Below are positions 17,110 to 24,995 of a DNA stretch of 39,151 nucleotides, in pieces. Position numbers and translations under genes: made by a program. This stretch comes from PFL35 sp041550515 (lineage in GTDB: Archaea > Thermoplasmatota > E2 > DHVEG-1), in contig JBFEOQ010000010.1 in assembly GCA_041550515.1 (NCBI GenBank), positions 1 to 39,151 of the forward strand, read 5' to 3'. Position 1 is the stretch's first letter. Each line of letters begins with the position of its first letter. The notes beneath the pieces are model-generated. The model was not told the DNA's origin and searched no databases. It saw only the letters and a program-made list of their open reading frames with translations.

Positions 17110-18243
17110 CTAAGTTACTCCCCAATAAACCTCTACTGTTTTATCTGCAACATTATCCCAAGTAAATAGATTTATTTCACGTTTACCTTCATTTGCTAGT
17201 GTTTTATGCAAAGGGTTATATCTTAGAAGTGATACTATTTTATTAGCCATTTCATCTGTATCCCAAAAATCAACCCTAAGGCAATTTTTAAACGCCTCTG
17301 AAAAACCAGCAGTTTTAGAAGCAATTGTTGGAGTTCCAGCAGAAATCGCTTCTAAAGCAGTAATACCAAACGGTTCACTAACAGATGGCATAACATAAAC
17401 ACTAGAGATTCCATATATGTGTTTGACTTCATCTTCAGTAAGTCTGCCAGTAAAAATTGTTCTATCAGAAATACCTAAATCAATTGCTTGATCAATAAGA
17501 CGAGGTAGCATATCTCCAGTTCCTGCAACAACGAATTTTACATTAGGTTCAAAATCTTTAACTTTTTGAGCAGCACGTAAGAAAAATTCAGCACCCTTTT
17601 GGATAGTAAGACGACCTAAAAACAATACAATTTCTTTTTTACTACCTTCATTAATAGGATAAACAGCATTATGTATAACAGTTATTTTATCAGGATTAAC
17701 TCCATATTTTTCAACAATTACTTTCTTAGTAAAATTACTAACAGCAATAATACGATCAGCTTTTTGCATACCCTCTCGTTCTATATCAATAAACCATTGA
17801 TTAGGATTAAGCCAACCAGCACGATCATACTCAGTAGAGTGAACAGTTAAAATTAAAGGTATATTCCATTTATCTTTGATGGAAATACCCGCTTTCATTG
17901 TAAGCCAATCATGACAATGAATTGCATCATATTTACTATTATTTTTAATATTTTCTTCAACCTTTGAAACAACAAGATTATTATAATAATAAACAGCCTC
18001 GTAAAAATTACCACCAATTTCTTTTGAATCAGGTCGATCATATGGGAAAACTTCTGTTTCACCAACCTGGATAATTCTAAGGTTAGGTTTATCACTGGTC
18101 GAAGATTGTTTTGTTTTTGGCATATAAAAATCTATATGAACGTTTTTATCAGAAAGACTTCTAGTAAGACCATAGCAATGAGTAGCAAGACCTCCCGCTT
18201 TAAATGGAGGATACTCCCAACCAATCATCGCTATTTTCATCAT
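17110..18243 (-). CDS. Glycogen synthase-like glycosyltransferase (GT4/GT5), copy 2
   Basis: A 377-residue GT-B enzyme starting MMKIAMIGWEYPPFKAGGLA, again the glycogen synthase-type glycine loop. Other signatures are YDAIHCHDWLTMKAG, LILTVHSTEYDRAGWL, VLFLGRLTIQKGAEFFL and PSVSEPFGITALEAISAG (E-x7-E). Either of two adjacent ATG codons (18243 or 18240) may be used; GGAAGGTAGGG lies right before them. It is followed without a gap by the GH57 gene, so the pair probably makes and trims the same polymer. Having two synthase-like proteins in neighbouring operons suggests separate steps, for example priming versus elongation, or different glucan products. That division is inference. Confidence 0.88.
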   Translation of the reverse strand: MMKIAMIGWEYPPFKAGGLATHCYGLTRSLSDKNVHIDFYMPKTKQSSTSDKPNLRIIQVGETEVFPYDRPDSKEIGGNFYEAVYYYNNLVVSKVEENIKNNSKYDAIHCHDWLTMKAGISIKDKWNIPLILTVHSTEYDRAGWLNPNQWFIDIEREGMQKADRIIAVSNFTKKVIVEKYGVNPDKITVIHNAVYPINEGSKKEIVLFLGRLTIQKGAEFFLRAAQKVKDFEPNVKFVVAGTGDMLPRLIDQAIDLGISDRTIFTGRLTEDEVKHIYGISSVYVMPSVSEPFGITALEAISAGTPTIASKTAGFSEAFKNCLRVDFWDTDEMANKIVSLLRYNPLHKTLANEGKREINLFTWDNVADKTVEVYWGVT

Positions 18244-18270
18244 CCCTACCTTCCTCTAACTTAGTCTGTA

Positions 18271-18285
18271 TAATAATATATACTT
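18271..18285 (-). promoter_or_regulatory. TATA-like promoter element for the glgA2-GH57 operon
   Basis: Minus strand AAGTATATATTATTA about 30 bases before the first ATG of the glgA-like gene, with a strong ribosome-binding site between them. Assigned by eye. Confidence 0.45.
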
Positions 18286-18370
18286 ATTGAATATTTTCCA
18301 ATTATTTCTCCTCTCACTTTCCTTAAATCGATATTTTTTTTTTTAGATTCTTTCTCCCCATGCATTTTCA

Positions 18371-18763
18371 CTATTTAAGCTTAAACCTTTTTTTTTCATC
18401 AGCATAAATTTTATCTTCACGTGCAAGCCACCCAAGAGCACTATGAACCTGTGAATCATCAAGATCTGCTAGTTTCTTAATTGAATCTAAATCAACGTCT
18501 TCCCAAATATCTAGTATCTTCCAAATTCTTCCAGCATGAGTTCCAATTTCATGACCTATATTTGTGTTTTCAAGTTTGAAACATTCATTTTTATCTTTTG
18601 AAATTTTATCTTCACGAGCAAGCCATCCTATCGCTGAAAAAAAATCTTTTTCACTAAGTTTAGTTACTTCTAGAATATCATCCTTTTTCAAACATCCATT
18701 CTGATTCAAAATAGTCCAGAGTTTACCTGCATTCTCTCCAAATCTAGTAGTAATTTCGCTCAT
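18371..18763 (-). CDS. Tandem winged-helix protein (DUF2582-like, two repeats)
   Basis: A 130-residue protein made of two similar halves. Each ends in an almost identical block: SAIGWLAREDKISKD in the first half and SALGWLAREDKIYADE in the second. Each begins with a G-x-xW-x-IL motif (NAGKLWTILNQ and HAGRIWKILD). Single units of this type are the winged-helix DUF2582 family (PF10771) of unknown role. The ATG at 18763 is chosen because GAGG lies nine bases upstream; an ATG at 18769 is too close to it. It sits at the head of the glycogen gene block on the same strand, 127 bp upstream of glgA2, so it might regulate it. That link is only positional. Confidence 0.75.
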   Translation of the reverse strand: MSEITTRFGENAGKLWTILNQNGCLKKDDILEVTKLSEKDFFSAIGWLAREDKISKDKNECFKLENTNIGHEIGTHAGRIWKILDIWEDVDLDSIKKLADLDDSQVHSALGWLAREDKIYADEKKRFKLK

Positions 18764-18904
18764 CAGCATCCGCCTCTAGCTTTATCAACACTATATTAAA
18801 TTACATATTATAAGATTATCTAAAAAAATGGGAGATTATATGAAAATATATTAACACTCGTTAAATATTAATATTGGTTATATTATTAATATTATGGGGA
18901 AAAT

Positions 18905-19768
18905 ATGAAAAAATATCTTACTTTAGGATTAATAATGATGTTTCTATTTGTCTCATCATTTAATGTAATATCAAGTTCCAATAATGAAGAAAATTATAAT
19001 TTAAAGACATATGAACAAATTAATACTAGCTTTACCAACACAGTTTTTTTAGAAGAAACTACTGCAACTTGGTGCCCAAATTGCCCAACTGCTGCCGAAG
19101 CATTATATAATATATACCAAAGTGGTAATCTTTCTTTTTATTATGTCGCTCTTGTAGATGATATGAATATTATTGCAAAAGAGAGAAACCTTGACTATTG
19201 CTTTGGATTATATAAAATCCGTGCTTTCCCTACTGTTTATTTAGACGGGGGATATATCAACATGGTGGGAAGAGGTCGAGATGTTAATGAAACAGAATTA
19301 GAATATCGATCTTTAATTGGACAAGCAGAGGAAAGAACATCAAGAAAGCCAATAACTATGGAATCATCTGTCATATGGAATGATGACGCTAAACTCACTG
19401 TTTCAATTACAATAACAAATCAAGGTAATTCTTTATATATAGGAAAAATCCGATCATATGTAACAGAAATTGAATCACGTTGGCTAGATTACAAAGGAAA
19501 TCCCTATCATTTTGGATTTCTTGATTTTGCATTAGATAAATTTATTTTTTTAATGCCTGGAGGATCTAAAACATTAACTGGAACTTTTGATGGTAAATCT
19601 AATCATGGCGGTCAAACTTATTCAGATATTACTTCTGATAATATTATGGTTATATCTACTATCTCAAATCTAATACCACATTATAGTATTGGATATCAAA
19701 GTGATGAATATACTCAACGATATTTTGCTTTTTATGTTGATCAAACTATAGCAGCAACTCCAAATTAA
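18905..19768 (+). CDS. Secreted thioredoxin-fold protein with CPNC motif (Omp28-like)
   Basis: A 287-residue protein with an N-terminal signal peptide (about residues 4-22, MMFLFVSSFNVISS). The thioredoxin domain follows: LEETTATWCPNCPTAAEAL places C57 and C60 in a CxxC active site, and RAFPTVYLDGG supplies the cis-proline. After about residue 150 an Ig-like region begins (SVIWNDDAKLTVSITITNQG). The architecture matches Omp28-like secreted thioredoxin proteins, found in bacteria and some archaea. It could act on disulfides of secreted proteins such as those encoded nearby. The ATG follows GGGGAAA; an AT-rich promoter region precedes it. No lipobox or C-terminal anchor is visible. Confidence 0.8.
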   Translation: MKKYLTLGLIMMFLFVSSFNVISSSNNEENYNLKTYEQINTSFTNTVFLEETTATWCPNCPTAAEALYNIYQSGNLSFYYVALVDDMNIIAKERNLDYCFGLYKIRAFPTVYLDGGYINMVGRGRDVNETELEYRSLIGQAEERTSRKPITMESSVIWNDDAKLTVSITITNQGNSLYIGKIRSYVTEIESRWLDYKGNPYHFGFLDFALDKFIFLMPGGSKTLTGTFDGKSNHGGQTYSDITSDNIMVISTISNLIPHYSIGYQSDEYTQRYFAFYVDQTIAATPN

Positions 19769-19934
19769 ACTAAAAATTAATACCCTAATTAAAAATATTT
19801 CTGGATTATTGCAACAATTAGAAAAAGGGTAATACTTTTTCTTCAAAAACAGATTATATCAAAAATATGAGGAAAAAAAATATAATATTTTTAAATTACT
19901 ACCTAAAAAATATGATAATTAAAAATTTTATAAA

Positions 19935-19980
19935 TTATATTTTGTTGGTTATATTTTTTTAGGAAAAATTTAAATTTACA
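19935..19980 (+). promoter_or_regulatory. Promoter region of the BNR-like secreted protein, with a weak copy of the ATTTTGTTG motif
   Basis: TTATATTTTGTTGGTTATA at 19935-19953 resembles the repeated motif found at 22564, 31374, 35242, 24918 and 37903. A TATA-like AATTTAAATTTA at about 19968-19979 then lies about 35 bases before the ATG at 20015, with AAAAGGGGG as ribosome-binding site. The remainder of the 246-bp gap is AT-rich without a recognisable gene. Confidence 0.35.
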
Positions 19981-20014
19981 AACTATATAATAATTATTAA
20001 AAGGGGGTAGTTAA

Positions 20015-21613
20015 ATGAGAAAAAAATTAATTTTGATAACCTTGTGTGTATTTACGCTTTTAGCAACATCGTTTACAGCAGCAATTCAGAATAGCGATAT
20101 CAATAAAAATAGTTCTATTGAATTAAATGATAATAAAGTTGGTATAGTCGTAGATAATTTAGTAAAAGTTGATAATAAATTTCTAAAAGTAGATTCAAAT
20201 AAAAATGTTTTTAAAGATGAAACTCAAATTACTATAAGTGAATTTGATGAAAGTCATCCTGCAGTAGATCTTGATTATAATAGCAATCCATTTCTTATTT
20301 ATCAATCATATGAAGAATTTGGAACTTCAAAAATTTATTTTCAGAGATCATCTGATGGCGGTTTAACTTGGCCTGATGAATCAATCTGGGTTTTAGAATT
20401 AGAAGATTTAACACCAATAAAACCGGATGTAGATTTTTCTGATGGTGTTCATGCTTTTGGAACTTTTGAATTTGAGGCACAGGATCCTTTATTATATTTC
20501 AATGATTTTGTAGATATAGATGATTCTGAAACTTGGTCTTTATATTATTTTGATAGATCAGGTTATTCTTCTTATATCTCAGAAACAGATATTGCAGCAA
20601 ATGAAAATGGTGCAGTAGCCATAGCCTGTATTATGGACTACGAAGGTGATGATTACTATGAAGATACCATATTAATTACATGGGATTCAAATAATTTCGT
20701 TGATGGAGAAGCTGATGGAGGAGTATATTGGATGAATCAGGATAGTGAAGGTAATAGCATTCCACGATCTCATTTAAGTGGTGATGCAGGTGAAAAAATC
20801 TTTTTCTGCTTTGAAAGTAAAGAGATAGATAAGCCTTATGCAATTTATTCTGCATACTGTGAAGTTGATGAAAACACTGAATATAGTGATTGGAACAGTA
20901 GAGTTGTAGCACGAAGTACACAATTTAATTGTACTTACCCAGATATTTCAGTAAGTGGAAGTAAAGCTTATTGTGTTTATATGAGTGATATTAATGGAAA
21001 TCAAGATATTTATGTTGCAGTAACTACTAGTGGTACATTTTGGAATAAATATCAAGTTACTGATTCAATGGATGATGAAATGTATCCTGTCATAAGCGCT
21101 AATGGTGATAAAGCCACTTGCCTATTTATGAAAAATGGAGATCTATATAAAACATCAACAGAAGATTCAGGAGAAACTTGGAGTACTCCAGAACAGATAA
21201 ATACCCATTCAAATTCAGTTGTTGAAGAATATCAAAATATTGATATAAATGGAATTTATGGTTTCTGGACTGATGATAGATGGGATAATGAGGATATCTA
21301 TTTTGATATAGTTGGATTAGAACCAGCTCTTACTATTGATGAAATAAAAGGTGGATTAGGTGTATCAGTTTCTATTTCAAATGTAGGTAATGCACCAGCT
21401 GAGGATGTATCTTGGAGTATTGATATTACTGGCGGTTTTTTATTAACTGGTTCGAATACGGAAGGTAGTTTATCTCTTGGTGTCGGCAGTAGCAAAACAG
21501 TGAAATCAAGCTTTATATTTGGTTTTGGAAGGGTTTCAATTGTTGCTACTTTTGATGATATTCAAAAAACTGCCAATGGCCTTGTAATTGGTCCTTTTGT
21601 AATATTAACTTAA
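20015..21613 (+). CDS. Secreted protein with BNR/sialidase-like repeats and a CARDB-like C-terminal domain
   Basis: A 532-residue protein with a clear signal peptide (LILITLCVFTLLATSFTAA). The middle resembles a beta-propeller: Asp-box-like elements SSDGGLTWPDE and TSTEDSGETWSTPE, with repeats that follow V-x-G-x-x-A-x-C-x-F (SGSKAYCVYMSDINGNQDIY, NGDKATCLFMKNGDLY). Sialidase-type BNR repeats occur in glycosidases and in binding proteins; the catalytic arginine triad of sialidases is not evident, so I do not call an enzyme. The last 85 residues (VSISNVGNAPAEDVSWSID) look like a CARDB-type Ig domain and end in VIGPFVILT, without the MPKNK tail seen in other secreted proteins here. Confidence 0.65.
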   Translation: MRKKLILITLCVFTLLATSFTAAIQNSDINKNSSIELNDNKVGIVVDNLVKVDNKFLKVDSNKNVFKDETQITISEFDESHPAVDLDYNSNPFLIYQSYEEFGTSKIYFQRSSDGGLTWPDESIWVLELEDLTPIKPDVDFSDGVHAFGTFEFEAQDPLLYFNDFVDIDDSETWSLYYFDRSGYSSYISETDIAANENGAVAIACIMDYEGDDYYEDTILITWDSNNFVDGEADGGVYWMNQDSEGNSIPRSHLSGDAGEKIFFCFESKEIDKPYAIYSAYCEVDENTEYSDWNSRVVARSTQFNCTYPDISVSGSKAYCVYMSDINGNQDIYVAVTTSGTFWNKYQVTDSMDDEMYPVISANGDKATCLFMKNGDLYKTSTEDSGETWSTPEQINTHSNSVVEEYQNIDINGIYGFWTDDRWDNEDIYFDIVGLEPALTIDEIKGGLGVSVSISNVGNAPAEDVSWSIDITGGFLLTGSNTEGSLSLGVGSSKTVKSSFIFGFGRVSIVATFDDIQKTANGLVIGPFVILT

Positions 21614-21772
21614 CCTAATAATATAAACTAATACCTTCTTTTTCTTTTAAAATATTTTATTTTTAGTTATATGATTTTATAACTTAATATTTGCAGGATA
21701 ATTATTTGGCGATCACGAGTTTAATAAATATTTAAAAACTTATATGTTTTTAATTAAAGCAATTTGAACAGA

Positions 21773-22261
21773 TTATATATTAAGTTTCATATCTAATGAA
21801 AATGGAATAAATCCCCAATTCTTATATACTTCAATAGCATGATGATTATTTGTAAGAACATATAAGGATATTCTCTTCAATTTTTTTTCTTTACACCACT
21901 CTAAAGCCATATTTAATAGTTTAGTACTAATTTTTCTATTTCTATACTTGTTTTCAATAACGATTGCTTGAATTAATCCATATTTTTTCAACTTATAAAA
22001 TGGATTTTTCTTAATACTAAGAAATAAATATCCAACAACTAAATTATTAATCTCTGAAACAAGTATTAAACTATTTTTGGAATAGATTGCTTTCTTTATC
22101 AGATTCTTAAATATCTTATCATCTGGTTTATTAAAAGAAAAATCTTCATAATATTGAGGATAATTGTTTTTTATAATTTCATTGCTTTCATTTTCTAACA
22201 AATTATCTAATTTTATTAATGATGGGATATCCTTTATCCTTGCTTTTCTAATCTCAATCAT
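21773..22261 (-). CDS. GNAT family N-acetyltransferase
   Basis: A 162-residue protein with GNAT fold order: MIEIRKARIKDIPSLIKLDN at the N-terminus, the central strand SLILVSEINNLVVGYLFLSI, the acetyl-CoA-binding motif VIENKYRNRKISTKLLNMAL (the R/Q-x-x-G-x-G/A loop in a degenerate form, RNRKIS), and C-terminal LYVLTNNHHAIEVYKNWGF, typical of RimI-like members. It transfers an acetyl group from acetyl-CoA to an amine; the target is unknown. The glycine-poor pyrophosphate loop (KYRNRKIS) is somewhat unusual. It is isolated between two plus-strand secreted-protein genes. Confidence 0.85.
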   Translation of the reverse strand: MIEIRKARIKDIPSLIKLDNLLENESNEIIKNNYPQYYEDFSFNKPDDKIFKNLIKKAIYSKNSLILVSEINNLVVGYLFLSIKKNPFYKLKKYGLIQAIVIENKYRNRKISTKLLNMALEWCKEKKLKRISLYVLTNNHHAIEVYKNWGFIPFSLDMKLNI

Positions 22262-22419
22262 ATTATTAAAATGGAAATTATCGTTTTATAATTTTTTTAA
22301 CATTTAACTTTTTTATATAAAAAAATTAAGCTTATTTATAGAATTTTTGAGTCTTATATTTTTAAAGCAAAATAAGTATGTTATGAAAATTTTTAAAAAT
22401 CTCTTTTAACAGGGCTAAT

Positions 22420-22550
22420 GGGCTTGAGGGTACTTGAGCAAGTCAACAGGAGAAAAAAAGTTCAAGAGACGGCTATTTTTGCTCTCTTGAATTTCAAACA
22501 ATGTTGGAAATTAAGTTCTATCTTACTAAAACTTTTTTTTTCTTTTTTTA
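22420..22550 (+). ncRNA. Structured leader/RNA element, copy A, upstream of the C25 protease
   Basis: Stem 1 pairs GGCTTG (22421-22426) with CAAGTC (22439-22444) around a 12-base loop. A purine linker AACAGGAGAAAAAAA follows. Stem 2 is a perfect 9-bp hairpin, TTCAAGAGA (22461-22469) with TCTCTTGAA (22483-22491), and the loop contains CTATTTTTGC. Next come the conserved GGAAATTAAGTTCTATCT box (22506-22523) and a T-run (22533-22549) that could terminate transcription. Copy B at 31231 aligns without gaps up to the T-run, and most of the differences fall in the two loops. It precedes the protease gene by about 140 bp. It could be an attenuating leader, a riboswitch-like element or a separate small RNA; I do not recognise it as a known family. 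Confidence 0.55.
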
Positions 22551-22563
22551 AAATTAAATTAGT

Positions 22564-22636
22564 TTTACATTTTGTTGTTTACCAGAATTATTTTTTAATT
22601 TTGTACCATATATTACTAGTAAGATTTAAGTATGTA
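22564..22636 (+). promoter_or_regulatory. Conserved TTTACATTTTGTTGTTTA motif and TATA-like box before the C25 protease
   Basis: The motif (22564-22581) and its AT-rich continuation to about 22605 are repeated at 31374, 35242, 24918 and 37903. TTTAAGTATGTA at 22625-22636 is a TATA-like box conserved with copy B (31435-31447). AAGGAGGT at 22677-22684 is the ribosome-binding site for the ATG at 22693. The 430-bp space between the acetyltransferase and the protease thus holds an RNA-like element followed by a promoter. Confidence 0.4.
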
Positions 22637-22692
22637 CCGTGTTTTAATTATCTAAAAAGAGTAAATATTTCTTAAGAAGGAGGTAATAAAAT

Positions 22693-24891
22693 ATGAAAAT
22701 TAGAGCTTTGACATTATTCGTGATAGGATTTTTAATACTAAGTTATTTTGGGATTTTTGCATATGCTTTACCAAAAGAAAAAAGTTGTTTTATAGAAGAG
22801 AACTTAACCTTTTCAAATCCAATACTTGAATTGCAAAATGATTTAATATGTTTAAATTTAAAAGAGGCAAACTCTTATTTAATGACACCAAATATGCCTA
22901 TGATCCCCTGCTATGAGCATACTTTTTCATTTCCAATTGGAACATATATAAAAGATGTTAGTGTTGAGAAAGATGTTATTAATAAAATTACAATTACAAA
23001 AAATTTAAAAACTGTTCCAGAACCATTTTGTACAGATATTTTTTATTCACAAAGTCAAAGAGCAAATGAAGTCTTTAAAATAATAGAAGATTATCCTAAG
23101 GACTCTTGTAATTATATTTTAGGTCGTGGCTTTTATAATGGGGAGAGATGTATTGTTTTAAAAGTTGATGTTTATCCAGTTGTTTACAATGCTAAAGAAG
23201 GTTTTATAGAGTATACGAATAATATTGAAATAAATATTGAATATGAAAAACCTTCAGTTATATATACTTATAATGAGGAATATAAATATGTGATTATTTG
23301 TCCAAGTGAGTTTTCCAGTAGTTTAAATGGTTTTGTAGAGTATAAAAATAATCGTAATATTTCCACAAAACTTGTTATGCTTTCTGAAATTTATAATGGG
23401 GATTATTTCCCTGTGCAAGGTAAAGATGATGCTGAAAAAATCAAGTATTTCATTAAAAATGCCTATGATAATTGGGGAACACAATATGTGCTATTTGTTG
23501 GTGGAAGTGATGAATTCCCCACTCGTGAAGTTCATATTTATGTAGATTATAATGAGGGAGACGATGAAATTTTTATTTCTGATTTGTATTTTGTGGATTT
23601 GTATAACTCAAACAATGAATTTGTTAGTTGGGATTCAAATAATAACAATGTTTTTGGAGAATTTGATTGGGGATCCGCTTCAAATTATGATGAATTTGAT
23701 TTATTCCCAGATTTATGTTTAGGTCGTCTTGCTGTTAAGGATACTCAAGAATTACAACCAATTCTTGATAAAATAATTGCATATGAGACTCAAGAATCAT
23801 GGACTCAAGACTGGTTTTCAAAAATTGTTGTTATTGGTGGAGATACAATTCCTAAAATACATGGAGATGAATCAGGTATTGATGAGGGTGAGTATGTTAA
23901 CCAAGCAATAATTGATATAATGAATGGTTTTCAACCTGATAAAATATGGGATTCAAATAAAAGACTTAGTGGTATTACTCCATCAGGTGTTGATAATATT
24001 AACAATGGAATCAATAGTGGAGCAGGATTTGTTGATTGGGCAGGTCATGGTGCACCAAAAGTATGGACAACGTATCCACATAATGGTGAGCGGCAATCCC
24101 TTCCAACACCTTGGGGATCATACTATAACAATCAAATATTAGATTTATCAAATGGTTATAAACTACCAATTGTAGTGACAGGTGCATGTTCTGTTGGATG
24201 TTTTGATAGGAACTCTAATTGTTTTACATGGGCTTTTGTTAAAAATCCAGATGGTGGTGGGATTGCATCAATTGGTCCATCTGGACTTTCATGGGGTGAA
24301 AGTGACACAAATACAATCCAACTTTTAGAGGGAAGAATGCAGGTGAGTCTTTTTGGGTCATATGCTGATGGTGTAGAAACTTTTGGTCAAATGTGGGCTG
24401 ATGGTATAACTAAATTTATTCGACCTGATATGGATGGTGGACACCATAAAACCTGTGTGCAATGGCAGCCCTTTGGGGATCCAACGCTTCAGATAGCTGT
24501 AGAATCTCAACCACCTCTTAAACCTGCAACGCCTTCAGGTCAAAGTAGTGGAAAAGTAGGGGAAGAATACACTTTTAATGGATCAACAACTGATCCAGAA
24601 AATAACGATATTTATTATAGATGGTATTGGGGTGATGACAGTTATAGTGAATGGTTAGGTCTATACCATAGTGGTCAAGAATGTGAAGGAATTCATAGTT
24701 GGGATGAAGAAGGTAACTTTGAAGTTAGAATTCAGGCAAAGGATACTAATGGGAAACTTAGTGAATGGAGTGATCCTCTTCATATTAGTATGCCAAAAAA
24801 CAAGATGAAATATCAAATAGATAATCTATTTGAAATATTAATTCAGTGTTTTCCAATTTTTGAAAAAATACTAAACCAAATAAAACTATAA
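22693..24891 (+). CDS. Secreted C25-family (gingipain-like) cysteine peptidase with PKD-like domain and C-terminal sorting-type tail
   Basis: A 732-residue protein with a signal peptide at about 4-26 (ALTLFVIGFLILSYFGIFAY). An N-terminal propeptide-like region (to about 195) precedes the C25 caspase-like domain (about 197-615). The catalytic dyad is H452 in DWAGHGAPKVW and C499 in VVTGACSVGCFD; VIGGDTIPKIHGDE and GGIASIGPSGLSWGES are further family segments. A PKD/Ig-like domain follows (SGKVGEEYTFNGSTTDPEN to WSDPLHIS). The last 37 residues read MPKNKM and then NLFEILIQCFPIFEKILNQ, a tail shared with the proteins at 35348 and 38231. Secreted C25 peptidases are a noted feature of protein-degrading sediment archaea. 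A strong ribosome-binding site supports the start. Confidence 0.88.
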   Translation: MKIRALTLFVIGFLILSYFGIFAYALPKEKSCFIEENLTFSNPILELQNDLICLNLKEANSYLMTPNMPMIPCYEHTFSFPIGTYIKDVSVEKDVINKITITKNLKTVPEPFCTDIFYSQSQRANEVFKIIEDYPKDSCNYILGRGFYNGERCIVLKVDVYPVVYNAKEGFIEYTNNIEINIEYEKPSVIYTYNEEYKYVIICPSEFSSSLNGFVEYKNNRNISTKLVMLSEIYNGDYFPVQGKDDAEKIKYFIKNAYDNWGTQYVLFVGGSDEFPTREVHIYVDYNEGDDEIFISDLYFVDLYNSNNEFVSWDSNNNNVFGEFDWGSASNYDEFDLFPDLCLGRLAVKDTQELQPILDKIIAYETQESWTQDWFSKIVVIGGDTIPKIHGDESGIDEGEYVNQAIIDIMNGFQPDKIWDSNKRLSGITPSGVDNINNGINSGAGFVDWAGHGAPKVWTTYPHNGERQSLPTPWGSYYNNQILDLSNGYKLPIVVTGACSVGCFDRNSNCFTWAFVKNPDGGGIASIGPSGLSWGESDTNTIQLLEGRMQVSLFGSYADGVETFGQMWADGITKFIRPDMDGGHHKTCVQWQPFGDPTLQIAVESQPPLKPATPSGQSSGKVGEEYTFNGSTTDPENNDIYYRWYWGDDSYSEWLGLYHSGQECEGIHSWDEEGNFEVRIQAKDTNGKLSEWSDPLHISMPKNKMKYQIDNLFEILIQCFPIFEKILNQIKL

Positions 24892-24904
24892 AACCAAAAT
24901 CCCC

Positions 24905-24920
24905 TTTTTTCTTTTTTTTT
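24905..24920 (+). terminator. T-run terminator after the C25 protease
   Basis: T6-C-T9 begins 13 bases after the protease stop codon, matching the poly-T signals that end archaeal transcripts. The following bases run into a copy of the TTTACATTTTGTT motif. Confidence 0.4.
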
Positions 24921-24957
24921 ACATTTTGTTTTCTATAAGAATTGTTTGAGTTTAATT
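24918..24957 (+). repeat. Copy of the TTTACATTTTGTT AT-rich motif, 3' of the protease gene
   Basis: TTTACATTTTGTTTTCTATA, followed by GAATTGTTTGAGTTTAATT, aligns with the motif upstream of the protease (22564) and elsewhere. Here it lies between two convergent genes, so it cannot be only an upstream promoter element. Confidence 0.35.
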
Positions 24958-24995
24958 ATTAGCTAGGTGATTTTGATATAAATTAATGGAAATTT

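Noticed and set aside
20015..21613. Calling this protein a sialidase
   Set aside because: BNR-like Asp-boxes are present but the catalytic arginines and nucleophile tyrosine pattern could not be located; propeller-binding role equally possible.
22418..22675. 85-codon plus-strand ORF overlapping element A (starts MGLRVLEQVNRRKK)
   Set aside because: In copy B the same frame is closed by a TAG after 26 codons, the start has no ribosome-binding site, and differences cluster in hairpin loops, so it is explained by the RNA-like repeat. A tiny peptide (MGLR...LLNF) shared by A and B is not fully excluded.
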